Of a stretch of DNA of 7,487 bases, positions 1-6,013 are shown one piece after another. Every line of letters begins with the position of its first letter. Positions within the stretch are counted from its first letter, which is position 1. Source of the stretch: Clostridia bacterium (GTDB taxonomy: Bacteria; Bacillota; Clostridia; Oscillospirales; Acutalibacteraceae). Under the pieces are notes generated by a model that did no database searches, was not told where the DNA came from, and saw nothing but the letters and a program-made list of their open reading frames with translations. Made by a program: the position numbers and the translations under genes. The stretch covers positions 1 through 7,487 of the forward strand of contig JAFRKM010000058.1 of NCBI GenBank assembly GCA_017431755.1, written 5' to 3'.

Positions 1-383
1 GAAAAATAGAAACTATAAAAAAAGATTTTAGCGAAGGAACTTACACACTTATAGTATCCTGCGAATACATGAACAAAGATATAGCATCAATAAGAAATGA
101 AGAATTTAAAATTACCTCTGAAAGTTATTCCGGACTAATAATAAATAGAAACGCTGTACATGAACAACCAGAATCAGATAATAGCTCTGAAAAAAATTTC
201 GGCGTATATGTAATTATGGGAAATTATTTAAAATTTAAAAAAATAAATCCTACTTTTTGGAACGATAAAGAAGTTGTTTGTAAGTATAGCCCTGTTGAAG
301 AAGCCAATAAAAATTATCTACAGCTTGGAGATATTGTAGTAACTGAAGGTACAGATTTATATAGTGGCAAAAAATTAATGTAA
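1..383 (+). CDS. HlyD-like membrane-fusion/adaptor protein, C-terminal part (5' end outside window)
   Basis: The frame is open from the left window edge (first full codon at base 3) to TAA at 381-383, giving about 126 residues of a longer protein. An internal ATG at 69 is not a likely start because the residues before it (TYTLIVSCEYMNKD) read as normal protein. The pattern GLIINRNAVH, then GVYVIMGNYLKFKKI, and a C-terminus LQLGDIVVTEGTDLYSGKKL resembles the last beta-barrel and membrane-proximal segment of HlyD-like adaptor proteins of Clostridia, which are inner-membrane anchored with an extracytoplasmic body. The anchor and lipoyl/coiled-coil parts would lie upstream and are not seen. The substrate or partner pump cannot be inferred. 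The next gene starts 55 bp downstream on the same strand, so co-transcription is possible. The family call rests on remembered C-terminal patterns and is moderate. Confidence 0.6.
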   Translation, partial: KIETIKKDFSEGTYTLIVSCEYMNKDIASIRNEEFKITSESYSGLIINRNAVHEQPESDNSSEKNFGVYVIMGNYLKFKKINPTFWNDKEVVCKYSPVEEANKNYLQLGDIVVTEGTDLYSGKKLM

Positions 384-427
384 TTTTTTAAATATAACAA
401 ATAAAAAAACATGGCATATTATAAATT

Positions 428-435
428 GAGGTGAT
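428..435 (+). promoter_or_regulatory. Shine-Dalgarno site (GAGGTGAT) of the 108-aa membrane protein
   Basis: GAGGTGAT matches the extended anti-Shine-Dalgarno complement and is followed by exactly three bases (TTT) and then ATG at 439. It fixes that start. It also serves as an in-window reference for the spacing seen at the unusual ATC start near 2612. Confidence 0.8.
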
Positions 436-438
436 TTT

Positions 439-765
439 ATGCATCACATAATATGTCACGTTTTTTTTGGCTTTTTTATAATTTTAGGTATTTGCGATAT
501 CATTATTTTTTTAATGTCAAAAATTTTTAAAAATAGCAATCCTAAAAAAATCTACACTTTTTTTATTCCGGTAAAAGACCATATGGAAAATATTGAATTT
601 GTTATAAGGTCTACTATGTTTAGGCTTCGTTTTCTGCATCCATTTTTAAATTTTAAAATTATACTTATTGACAACGGAATGGACAGCGAAACAAAAATTA
701 TTTGCCACAATTTATGCAAAATTTACCAAGGTAAATTAAGCATTGTAAAAAAAACAATTAAATAA
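439..765 (+). CDS. Small single-pass membrane protein with a GT2-like N-terminal half domain
   Basis: This is a 108-residue protein with a well-placed GAGGTGAT Shine-Dalgarno before its ATG. Residues 5-29 form one hydrophobic segment, followed by a basic stretch (KIFKNSNPKK) that by the positive-inside rule places the C-terminal part in the cytoplasm. That part reads FFIPVKDHMENIEFVIRS (41-58) and then IILIDNGMDSET (74-85). This order resembles the first Rossmann-like half of GT2 glycosyltransferases: a first strand with IPVKN, a helix, then a DNGS-D-like nucleotide-binding turn. The DxD metal site and acceptor half of an active GT2 enzyme are absent, and no continuation follows the stop because the convergent gene begins there. 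I recall similar short hypothetical membrane proteins in Clostridia, so this may be a full-length family rather than a remnant. Its function is unknown; catalysis by this protein alone is unlikely. Confidence 0.7.
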   Translation: MHHIICHVFFGFFIILGICDIIIFLMSKIFKNSNPKKIYTFFIPVKDHMENIEFVIRSTMFRLRFLHPFLNFKIILIDNGMDSETKIICHNLCKIYQGKLSIVKKTIK

Positions 766-1492
766 TAAAGCCACCATTTGGGCTTATCACTTGCCCTGTT
801 ATAAACCCGGCTTCCTCGCTACACAAAAACGCAACCGTATTTGCTATATCTTCCGCAGTACCAAGCCTTTCCAAAGGAGTATTATCTATTAACTTTTTAA
901 TATCTTCTCCAGATAAATTTTTATTCATATCCGTATCAATTACCCCTGGAGCAATACAATTCACATTTATTCCTGAAGGCCCAACTTCTTTTGCAAGCGC
1001 TTTAGTAAAACCTATTACCGCTGCTTTTGACGCAGAATAAACACTCTCAAGTGCAGCCCCCGTTATTCCCCATATCGATGATATGTTAATTATTTTTCCG
1101 TTATGATTTTTTATCATATTTGGTAAAACAAGCCTAGAAAAATTAAAAACACTACCTAAATTAATTGCTAAAATTCTACTGCATTCATCGGGAGTCATAT
1201 CCGTAAAAAGCTTACGCATGCTTACTCCAGCATTATTTACCAAAACGTCAATATGATTAAACTCTTCCAAAGCTTTTTCCACTACATATTTTGACTCTTC
1301 ATAATTTGAAACATCGCCCTTCAACGCAATAGCCATCACACCTGTTTTTCTTACTTTTTCTAAAACTCCCATAGCATCACTGCGGGAATTATTATAATTA
1401 ATTACGATATTATATCCTTTGTTCGCTAATTTGATTGCTATCGCTGCGCCAATTCCGCGTGAAGAACCTGTTATTACTGCCGTTTTATTCAT
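758..1492 (-). CDS. ymfI: SDR oxidoreductase, probable elongation factor P 5-aminopentanone reductase (YmfI-like; FabG relative)
   Basis: The 244-residue length is standard for a classical short-chain dehydrogenase. Visible motifs are the cofactor loop TGSSRGIG (8-15), NNAG (86-89), Asn111, Ser139 in NISSIWG, and the catalytic pair Tyr152 and Lys156 in YSASK. PGVIDTDMN (182-190) and the C-terminal ITGQVISPNGGF (231-242) complete the fold. FabG proper usually has SVVG after the catalytic serine. The tryptophan in SSIWG and the PGVIDTDMN stretch are what I associate with YmfI, which in Bacillus subtilis reduces 5-aminopentanone on EF-P lysine to 5-aminopentanol using NADPH. A FabG-type acyl-ACP reductase remains the alternative. 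It is the last gene of the nfnA cluster, 5 bp after the flavin reductase, with an AAGG-type ribosome site in the end of that gene. Its last 8 bp overlap the convergent small membrane gene. Confidence 0.85.
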   Translation of the reverse strand: MNKTAVITGSSRGIGAAIAIKLANKGYNIVINYNNSRSDAMGVLEKVRKTGVMAIALKGDVSNYEESKYVVEKALEEFNHIDVLVNNAGVSMRKLFTDMTPDECSRILAINLGSVFNFSRLVLPNMIKNHNGKIINISSIWGITGAALESVYSASKAAVIGFTKALAKEVGPSGINVNCIAPGVIDTDMNKNLSGEDIKKLIDNTPLERLGTAEDIANTVAFLCSEEAGFITGQVISPNGGFII

Positions 1493-1497
1493 AAAAA

Positions 1498-2010
1498 TTA
1501 ACCTTCCTCAATATATTTTACAATTTCCCCTATATACATTTTATGGTAATCATTTTTTTCATAATTTTTTTGAATCGACACATCTATAAAACACTGAGGA
1601 TCTATAAACTGAGAATATATTTTTTTGCAAATTAAAACATTTTTAGCCTCTTTAAAATACACTGATTTATCATCAAAAACCGGATTTAAACCGGTTTCTT
1701 TTATTTTGTCTACATCTCTACCGGAAACCTGACCGCATTTAGCGAGAACTGGTTTATATTTCTCGTCAAAAAACGAAAGAGAATAATATTCATTATTTTC
1801 TAAAAATTCAAATGTGTATCTTTGCGGCCTAATAAAGACAAAACTAACATTTTTATTCCAAAGAACACCTACTCCGCCCCAGCTAGCCGTCATAGTATTA
1901 AATTTTTTATTTGTCCCCGATGTTACAAGCATCCACTTTTCGCCTATTTCTTTATACGGATTAAAATTTTTTGAATTTTTTGGATTGATTTCTTTTAACA
2001 TTTCACTCAT
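1498..2010 (-). CDS. Flavin reductase family protein (FMN-binding split barrel)
   Basis: The 170-residue protein fits the flavin-reductase-like split-barrel family, cytosolic dimers that bind FMN. Residues 38-51 (NTMTASWGGVGVLW) match the conserved FMN-phosphate-binding segment, and FVFIRPQRYTFEF (57-69) is the following strand with the RP..T.E pattern. YHKMYIGEI (155-163) matches the usual C-terminal strand. In Clostridia such proteins are annotated as flavoredoxin-like or flavin reductases; the true electron donor and acceptor are not known from sequence. The start ATG at 2010 has an AAAGGAG site at 2018-2024 with a 7-base spacer. The ATG overlaps the TGA of the upstream protease gene (ATGA), which suggests translational coupling. 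No signal peptide or membrane segment is seen. Confidence 0.85.
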   Translation of the reverse strand: MSEMLKEINPKNSKNFNPYKEIGEKWMLVTSGTNKKFNTMTASWGGVGVLWNKNVSFVFIRPQRYTFEFLENNEYYSLSFFDEKYKPVLAKCGQVSGRDVDKIKETGLNPVFDDKSVYFKEAKNVLICKKIYSQFIDPQCFIDVSIQKNYEKNDYHKMYIGEIVKYIEEG

Positions 2011-2612
2011 AAAACTACTCCTTTAAATAAAAAAATAATAAGGTATATCGCCAATATAACCAGTGAAAAATTACACCAAGAATAAAAAAGAACACATACC
2101 CCAATTAGAAAAAGAGGTATCAAAATTATAAAAGAAGTGTATTTTAAAATCTTTTCCACTAAGAAAAAATCAAAATATTTATTTAAAATTATTCTAAGTA
2201 TCTTTCCACCATCCAAAGAATCAATCGGTAAAAGATTTAATATTCCAATAAATAAATTTTGCATACTCCAAAAATAATACATCTTCTCGCCGATATAGAA
2301 AAAGCAAATATAAAAAAACCAAAAAAACAACATATTGGCAAAAAAGCCGCTTAATAAAATAATTATATTTATTTTATCTTTAATAATTTTATCAGAGCCA
2401 CTTGAAACCAAATCTATATTTATAAATCCAAATTTTATTTTTTCTATTTTTACTTTAAACAACATCATAGCCAGAATGTGGCCTATTTCATGAACCAAAG
2501 CGAACAAAAAACCATATGAAACAATTCCAGATTTATCGGTTAATATCGTCAGCACAAAAAACGAAAAGAAATAAAAATTAAATTTAAAATCTAAAGATTT
2601 AAACCCTGAGAT
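2007..2612 (-). CDS. M50 family site-2 metalloprotease, apparent AUC start
   Basis: This is a membrane zinc protease related to SpoIVFB/site-2 proteases, which cut substrates within the membrane. Counted from the ATC, it is 201 residues with HEIGH at 41-45 (His41, Glu42, His45) and NLLPIDSLDGG at 126-136, whose Asp134 is the expected third zinc ligand. Several strongly hydrophobic stretches lie before, between and after these motifs. The first conventional start is GTG at 2555, but it has no Shine-Dalgarno and cuts into the hydrophobic run FNFYFFSFFVLTIL. The frame stays open upstream with no ATG, GTG or TTG, yet AGGTGAT at 2616-2622 sits three bases before ATC at 2612, so I place the start there. 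If only canonical starts are allowed, the gene is 2007-2555 with 182 residues. It lies 14 bp after nfnB and shares ATGA with the flavin reductase. The substrate is unknown; nothing nearby identifies a sporulation partner such as SpoIVFA. Confidence 0.85.
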   Translation of the reverse strand: MSGFKSLDFKFNFYFFSFFVLTILTDKSGIVSYGFLFALVHEIGHILAMMLFKVKIEKIKFGFINIDLVSSGSDKIIKDKINIIILLSGFFANMLFFWFFYICFFYIGEKMYYFWSMQNLFIGILNLLPIDSLDGGKILRIILNKYFDFFLVEKILKYTSFIILIPLFLIGVCVLFYSWCNFSLVILAIYLIIFLFKGVVL

Positions 2613-2615
2613 TCT

Positions 2616-2622
2616 ATCACCT
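2616..2622 (-). promoter_or_regulatory. Shine-Dalgarno site (AGGTGAT) that places the protease start at ATC
   Basis: On the - strand the nfnB stop TGA is followed closely by GGGTAGGTGAT, then AGA, then ATC. The AGGTGAT-plus-three spacing is identical to that before the ATG of the small membrane gene at 439. No ATG, GTG or TTG in the protease frame lies at a usable distance. Confidence 0.65.
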
Positions 2623-2626
2623 ACCC

Positions 2627-4018
2627 TCAGCTTTTTTGATTTTCAATGTACTTAGAACTTTGTTTTGCTGCAGCTTTACCTGCTCCCATCGCTAAAATTA
2701 CAGTCGCTGCTCCTGTTACTATATCGCCTCCTGCATACACAAACGGTTGTGAGGTTCTACATGTTTCAGAGTCTGTTATTATTCTTCCTTTATTATCAAA
2801 ATCTATACTGTCTGATGCTTCTTTTATAGTCTCGTTTGCATCATTTCCAATTGCTACTATAACTGTATCCCCCATTACTTCAAAAGTTTCCTCAGGGATA
2901 GGGACTACAGATTTCCTGCCACTCTCTTCTTCGCTTGCAATTTTCATTTTAACGCATTTTGCGCCGCACACTTTGCCACCATCACCAAAAAATTCTACAG
3001 GGTTACTCAGAAATAAAAATTCTACTCCTTCTTCTTTTGCATGTAAAATTTCATCTTTTCTGGCAGGCATTTCTTGTTCCGTTCTCCTATATACAACCGT
3101 AACACCAACATCACCCAATCTTTTTGCACATCTTGCTGCATCCATAGCCACATTTCCACCACCAATTACCAAAACTTTTTTTGGCTTTACTATTGGTGTA
3201 TCGTACTCATTTTTATAGGACTTCATTAAATTTATGCGCGTTAAAAACTCATTAGCAGAATACACACCGGAGAGGCCTTCGCCCGGAACATTCATAAATC
3301 TTGGCAATCCAGCGCCCGAAGCTATATACACCGCTTTATATCCCTTTTTAAATAAATCGTCAATTTTTAGCGATTTTCCTACAATAACATTCGTTATTAT
3401 TTGCACACCGTTATCCTTTAATTTTTGAATCTCACATTCCAAAATATTTCGTGGCAATCTAAACTCCGGTATGCCGTAGCTTAGAACACCTCCTACAGTA
3501 TGTAAAGCTTCAAAAATGGTAACTTTAAAACCCATTTTTAAAAGTTCCGAAGCGCATGCAAGACCAGACGGCCCTGAACCCACCACTGCTATTTTATGCT
3601 CTTTACTACCAGAAATATTTATATTACACGGTAAATTATTTAAATTTTTATCTGCGGCATAGCGTTCCAGCCTACCAATAGACACAGGCTCACCAGCTTT
3701 TCCACGCACACATTTTGATTCACACTGCTTTTCTTGCGGGCAAACCCTACCGCAAATAGCGGGAAATGAATTACTTTTGGTTATAATATCATACGCAGAC
3801 TTCACATCACCTTTTGCTATTTTACTTATAAAACCAGGAATATCCACACCAACAGGGCATGCAGAAACACAAGGCTTTGCTTTGCAATTAAGACATCTCT
3901 CCGCTTCTTTTTTTGCGTTTTCATCTGAAAAGCCAAGCTCTACTTCGTTAAAATTTTTAATTCTTTCTTTTGGATCTTGCATATTTACTGGTTCTTTAAT
4001 TTTACTATTATTTATCAT
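2627..4018 (-). CDS. nfnB: NfnB: NADPH-binding large subunit of electron-bifurcating transhydrogenase (GltD-like; often annotated gltA)
   Basis: The 463-residue protein has the full architecture of the GltD-like flavoprotein family. Two cysteine clusters for [4Fe-4S] centres are Cys42, 45, 50, 54 (CLNCKAKPCVSAC) and Cys89, 93, 99, 103. The first FAD loop is GSGPSG (147-152), the NADPH loop is GGGNVAMDAAR (286-296), and the C-terminal FAD segment YAGGDIVTGAATVILAMGAG covers 428-447. Databases often name such proteins NADPH-dependent glutamate synthase (gltA) or sulfide dehydrogenase subunit. The adjacent SudA/NfnA-type gene with a 4-bp overlap and the absence of a glutamate synthase large subunit make NfnB the better call. 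With NfnA it couples NADH and reduced ferredoxin oxidation to NADP+ reduction in the cytosol. The ATG at 4018 has AAAGGTG upstream and overlaps the nfnA TGA (ATGA), so the two are probably translated in a coupled way. Confidence 0.88.
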   Translation of the reverse strand: MINNSKIKEPVNMQDPKERIKNFNEVELGFSDENAKKEAERCLNCKAKPCVSACPVGVDIPGFISKIAKGDVKSAYDIITKSNSFPAICGRVCPQEKQCESKCVRGKAGEPVSIGRLERYAADKNLNNLPCNINISGSKEHKIAVVGSGPSGLACASELLKMGFKVTIFEALHTVGGVLSYGIPEFRLPRNILECEIQKLKDNGVQIITNVIVGKSLKIDDLFKKGYKAVYIASGAGLPRFMNVPGEGLSGVYSANEFLTRINLMKSYKNEYDTPIVKPKKVLVIGGGNVAMDAARCAKRLGDVGVTVVYRRTEQEMPARKDEILHAKEEGVEFLFLSNPVEFFGDGGKVCGAKCVKMKIASEEESGRKSVVPIPEETFEVMGDTVIVAIGNDANETIKEASDSIDFDNKGRIITDSETCRTSQPFVYAGGDIVTGAATVILAMGAGKAAAKQSSKYIENQKS

Positions 4019-4857
4019 AAATTAACACCTTTAAATAAATTACAATATTTTTCTCGTGATTTTCTTTCTTCATCTGCAAAAGTACGGCTTCTTGCAGAAG
4101 CTTCTTTAAAGTCCACTTTATGGCCATCAAAATCCGGACCATCCACACAAGCAAATTTCGTTTTACCATCCACTGTTAACCTACATCCACCACACATTCC
4201 TGTACCATCTATCATTATGGCTGTCATACTTACTATTGTTTTAACATTAAATTTGCTAGTTATACCACAAACAGCTTTCATCATTGGAATTGGGCCAACA
4301 GCAAAAACTAAATCATAGTCAGAATTTGCACTCAGTTTTTCCAAAAGCGGCTGCGTAACAAGAGCTTTTTTACCGTTTGACCCATCATCGGTTACTACCT
4401 CTAAATTATTTGCAATTTTTTTAAATTCATTTTCCAAGATTATAATATCTTTATTTCTAAAACCTGCTATAACCTCAACTTGGCAACCATTTTCAGCCAA
4501 AGCCTTTGCTAAAGGATAACAAATTGCAGAGCCGACTCCTCCGGATACTATAATGGCTTTTTTATAACCATCTATTTTTGACTTTTTACCAAGCGGCCCG
4601 ACAACATCAAGGATAAAATCCTCTTCTTTTTTTTCGTCAAGCTTCATTGTTGTAAGCCCAACTTTTTGATAAATTATATCAATTGTACCATTTCTCCTGT
4701 CGTAATCATGAACTGTAAGCGGTATTCTTTCGCCAAATTCATCAACGCGAAGAATTATAAATTGCCCCGGACTTATATACTTTGCAATATAAGGAGCATA
4801 AATTTTCATTTTTGAAACATATTTATTCAAAATTTTCTTTTCAATTATTTTAAACAT
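4015..4857 (-). CDS. nfnA: NfnA: FAD/NAD-binding, [2Fe-2S] small subunit of electron-bifurcating transhydrogenase
   Basis: This ferredoxin-NADP reductase-like subunit is 280 residues from the ATG at 4857. Motifs in order: PGQFIIL (30-36) and ERIPLT (43-48) for FAD, GGVGSAICYP (106-115) for the nucleotide, AVGPIPMMK (186-194), and a cluster site with Asp218, Cys222, Cys225 and Cys237 in DGTGMCGGCR and FACVDGP. The one-Asp, three-Cys [2Fe-2S] ligand set is a known mark of NfnA, separating it from dihydroorotate dehydrogenase electron-transfer subunits with four cysteines. The frame extends to a TTG at 4899 that adds 14 residues, but that start lacks a Shine-Dalgarno. MFKIIEKKIL from 4857 matches where family members usually begin, although its purine-rich site (GAGGTTGGTG) is rather far from the ATG. 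It is the first gene of the five-gene cluster. I could not identify a convincing promoter between it and the upstream terminator. Confidence 0.87.
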   Translation of the reverse strand: MFKIIEKKILNKYVSKMKIYAPYIAKYISPGQFIILRVDEFGERIPLTVHDYDRRNGTIDIIYQKVGLTTMKLDEKKEEDFILDVVGPLGKKSKIDGYKKAIIVSGGVGSAICYPLAKALAENGCQVEVIAGFRNKDIIILENEFKKIANNLEVVTDDGSNGKKALVTQPLLEKLSANSDYDLVFAVGPIPMMKAVCGITSKFNVKTIVSMTAIMIDGTGMCGGCRLTVDGKTKFACVDGPDFDGHKVDFKEASARSRTFADEERKSREKYCNLFKGVNL

Positions 4858-4930
4858 ATCTAAATTATTCACCAACCTCTTATATAAAAATATTATCAAA
4901 AAAACTAATCTTTTACCAGTATTATTTATA

Positions 4931-4965
4931 AAAAAATCTTACAAAATAATTTTGCAAGATTTTTT
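4931..4965 (-). terminator. Intrinsic terminator-like hairpin after def
   Basis: Two 16-base arms (4931-4946 and 4950-4965) are inverted repeats around a 3-base loop. On the - strand RNA the only non-Watson-Crick position is a G-U pair; on the + strand RNA it would be an A-C mismatch, so the hairpin suits - strand transcripts. The 3' arm ends in six U residues and the stem is AU-rich. It starts 24 bp after the def stop and separates def from the nfnA cluster. Confidence 0.75.
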
Positions 4966-4989
4966 ATGTTTAATATTTAATTTATTACC

Positions 4990-5427
4990 CTATACAATTC
5001 GTGATTTGAATAATATTCCGTCTAAATGATCAATTTCATGGCAAAACGCACGGGCTTTAAGTGCAGTGCCCGAACATTTTACTTCTTTACCATGTCTGTT
5101 TTTCCCTTTAACCGTCACACACATTGGCCTTAATGTTTTAGCATAAAATCCTGGGCAAGAAAGGCATCCTTCTTCTTCCCTTTGTTCACCGCTAGATTCA
5201 ACAATTTCCGGGTTAACAAGCTCTATAACACCGTCACCAACATCAATTACAAGGACTCTTTTAAGAATTCCAACTTGTGGTGCTGCTAAACCCACACCCC
5301 CAGAATTTTTCATAGTATCTATCATGTCATCAATCAATGTACTTAGTCTATTATCAAAATTTTCTACTTCCCTGCATTTTTTATAAAGTATCGGTTCGCC
5401 TTCAAGAACTATATTTCTAATAGCCAT
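4990..5427 (-). CDS. def: Peptide deformylase
   Basis: Peptide deformylase removes the formyl group from the initiator methionine of new proteins at the ribosome. From the ATG at 5427 the protein has 145 residues, compact for the family but complete. All three catalytic motifs are present: GVGLAAPQ (44-51), EGCLS (86-90, with the metal ligand Cys88) and HEIDH (130-134, with metal ligands His130 and His134 and catalytic Glu131). A GTG at 5436 would add three residues, but it lies inside the AGAGGTG ribosome site, and MAIRNI is the usual N-terminus of clostridial deformylases, so I chose 5427. The gene has its own strong promoter about 34 bases upstream and is followed by a terminator, so it looks monocistronic. 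The formyltransferase gene fmt, often beside def, is not in this window. Confidence 0.95.
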   Translation of the reverse strand: MAIRNIVLEGEPILYKKCREVENFDNRLSTLIDDMIDTMKNSGGVGLAAPQVGILKRVLVIDVGDGVIELVNPEIVESSGEQREEEGCLSCPGFYAKTLRPMCVTVKGKNRHGKEVKCSGTALKARAFCHEIDHLDGILFKSRIV

Positions 5428-5460
5428 TTCATACACCTCTAAAAATCACTTATTAACTTT

Positions 5461-5489
5461 ATTATAACATAAATCGATGCTTAATTCAA
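5461..5489 (-). promoter_or_regulatory. Sigma-A type promoter of def (TTGAAT, 17 bp, TATAAT, extended -10)
   Basis: On the - strand TTGAAT (5489-5484) is followed by a 17-base spacer and a perfect TATAAT (5466-5461). TG lies one base before the -10 hexamer (TGTTATAAT), an extended -10. Transcription would start near 5454, giving a leader of roughly 27 bases that carries the AGAGGTG ribosome site. Confidence 0.8.
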
Positions 5490-5517
5490 GCTATGTTTCA
5501 GAGGTTCTAAGTATTAT

Positions 5518-5934
5518 TTAATCTTCAAATTCAGAAAAATCGTCATCTTCGTCTTTTGAGCTTTCGGCAATAGCATTATCTAATTTTTTTCCGCATTTTC
5601 CACAATATATTGCATTATTTTCGTTTGCACTATTACAAAATTTGCAAATTACTTTATTTTTCATTTCTGCAATTTGTTTTTTTAATTCTTCAATTTGAAT
5701 ATAAATATTATCTATATTAGAAACAAATGTGTTTGTTTCTTGAGCGGCATCTATATGATTTTTTTCACAATTATAAACCGTTTTACCAAGTGATTCAAAT
5801 TCATTTTTTAAATCTGACTTTAACTCAGCCACTCTAATGTTAAGTTTAGAAACGTCTACAAATTGCCCAGCTTTTTCACCAAGTGCATCAACCGCTCCTT
5901 TTGCTTTCATAAAAAAGTTTTCAAACATACCCAT
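5518..5934 (-). CDS. Coiled-coil/zinc-ribbon protein of unknown function
   Basis: This 138-residue soluble protein begins MGMFENFFMKAKGAVDALGE and is almost entirely helical, with probable coiled coil around residues 30-95. Next comes a short zinc ribbon with CKFC (97-100) and CGKC (111-114), followed by an acidic tail, KDEDDDFSEFED (127-138). I recognise the layout, an amphipathic N-terminus with VDVSKL then a LG..VY segment and C-terminal zinc ribbon, as a common clostridial hypothetical family; its role is not known to me. No membrane segment or signal peptide is visible. The ATG at 5934 follows AGGAGG (5945-5950) at a 10-base spacing. A second ATG two codons in (MGMFENF) would be 16 bases from that site and is less likely. 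It has its own promoter. No clear terminator separates it from def, so some read-through into def is possible. Confidence 0.85.
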   Translation of the reverse strand: MGMFENFFMKAKGAVDALGEKAGQFVDVSKLNIRVAELKSDLKNEFESLGKTVYNCEKNHIDAAQETNTFVSNIDNIYIQIEELKKQIAEMKNKVICKFCNSANENNAIYCGKCGKKLDNAIAESSKDEDDDFSEFED

Positions 5935-5967
5935 TGTAAATCATCCTCCTAAATTTATTCTTTACTT

Positions 5968-5996
5968 ATTATAACCATATCAAATATGAATTACAA
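5968..5996 (-). promoter_or_regulatory. Sigma-A type promoter of the zinc-ribbon gene (TTGTAA, 17 bp, TATAAT)
   Basis: On the - strand TTGTAA (5996-5991) is separated by exactly 17 bases from TATAAT (5973-5968). The AGGAGG ribosome site lies 17 bases downstream of the -10 box, so the leader is very short. The promoter lies wholly in the gap after the metallo-hydrolase gene. Confidence 0.75.
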
Positions 5997-6013
5997 ACAC
6001 TATTTTTTAAATT

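Noticed and set aside
1814..2026. Open frame of 70 codons on the + strand
   Set aside because: It lies antisense within the flavin reductase gene, whose FMN-binding motifs are clear, and has no ribosome site or recognisable domain.
2007..2612. Protease gene read as SpoIVFB, implying a sporulation locus
   Set aside because: Only the general M50 motifs support this. No SpoIVFA-like partner or other sporulation gene is present, so a specific SpoIVFB call is not justified.
2646..3218. Open frame of 190 codons on the + strand, plus shorter ones at 3234-3428, 3777-4025 and 3977-4318
   Set aside because: All are antisense shadows of nfnB and nfnA, which carry complete cofactor motifs on the other strand. 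The translations are low-complexity without family signatures.
2627..4018. Assimilatory glutamate synthase small subunit
   Set aside because: There is no large-subunit gene, and the 4-bp coupled neighbour has the one-Asp, three-Cys iron-sulfur site of NfnA, so the transhydrogenase reading fits better.
4858..4930. Possible promoter for nfnA (GATAAT and TATATA on the - strand)
   Set aside because: Neither -10-like hexamer has a recognisable -35 box at 16-18 bp (ACTGGT, CTGGTA or ATTAGT at best). In such AT-rich DNA the matches are not meaningful. A promoter probably exists here, but I cannot place it.
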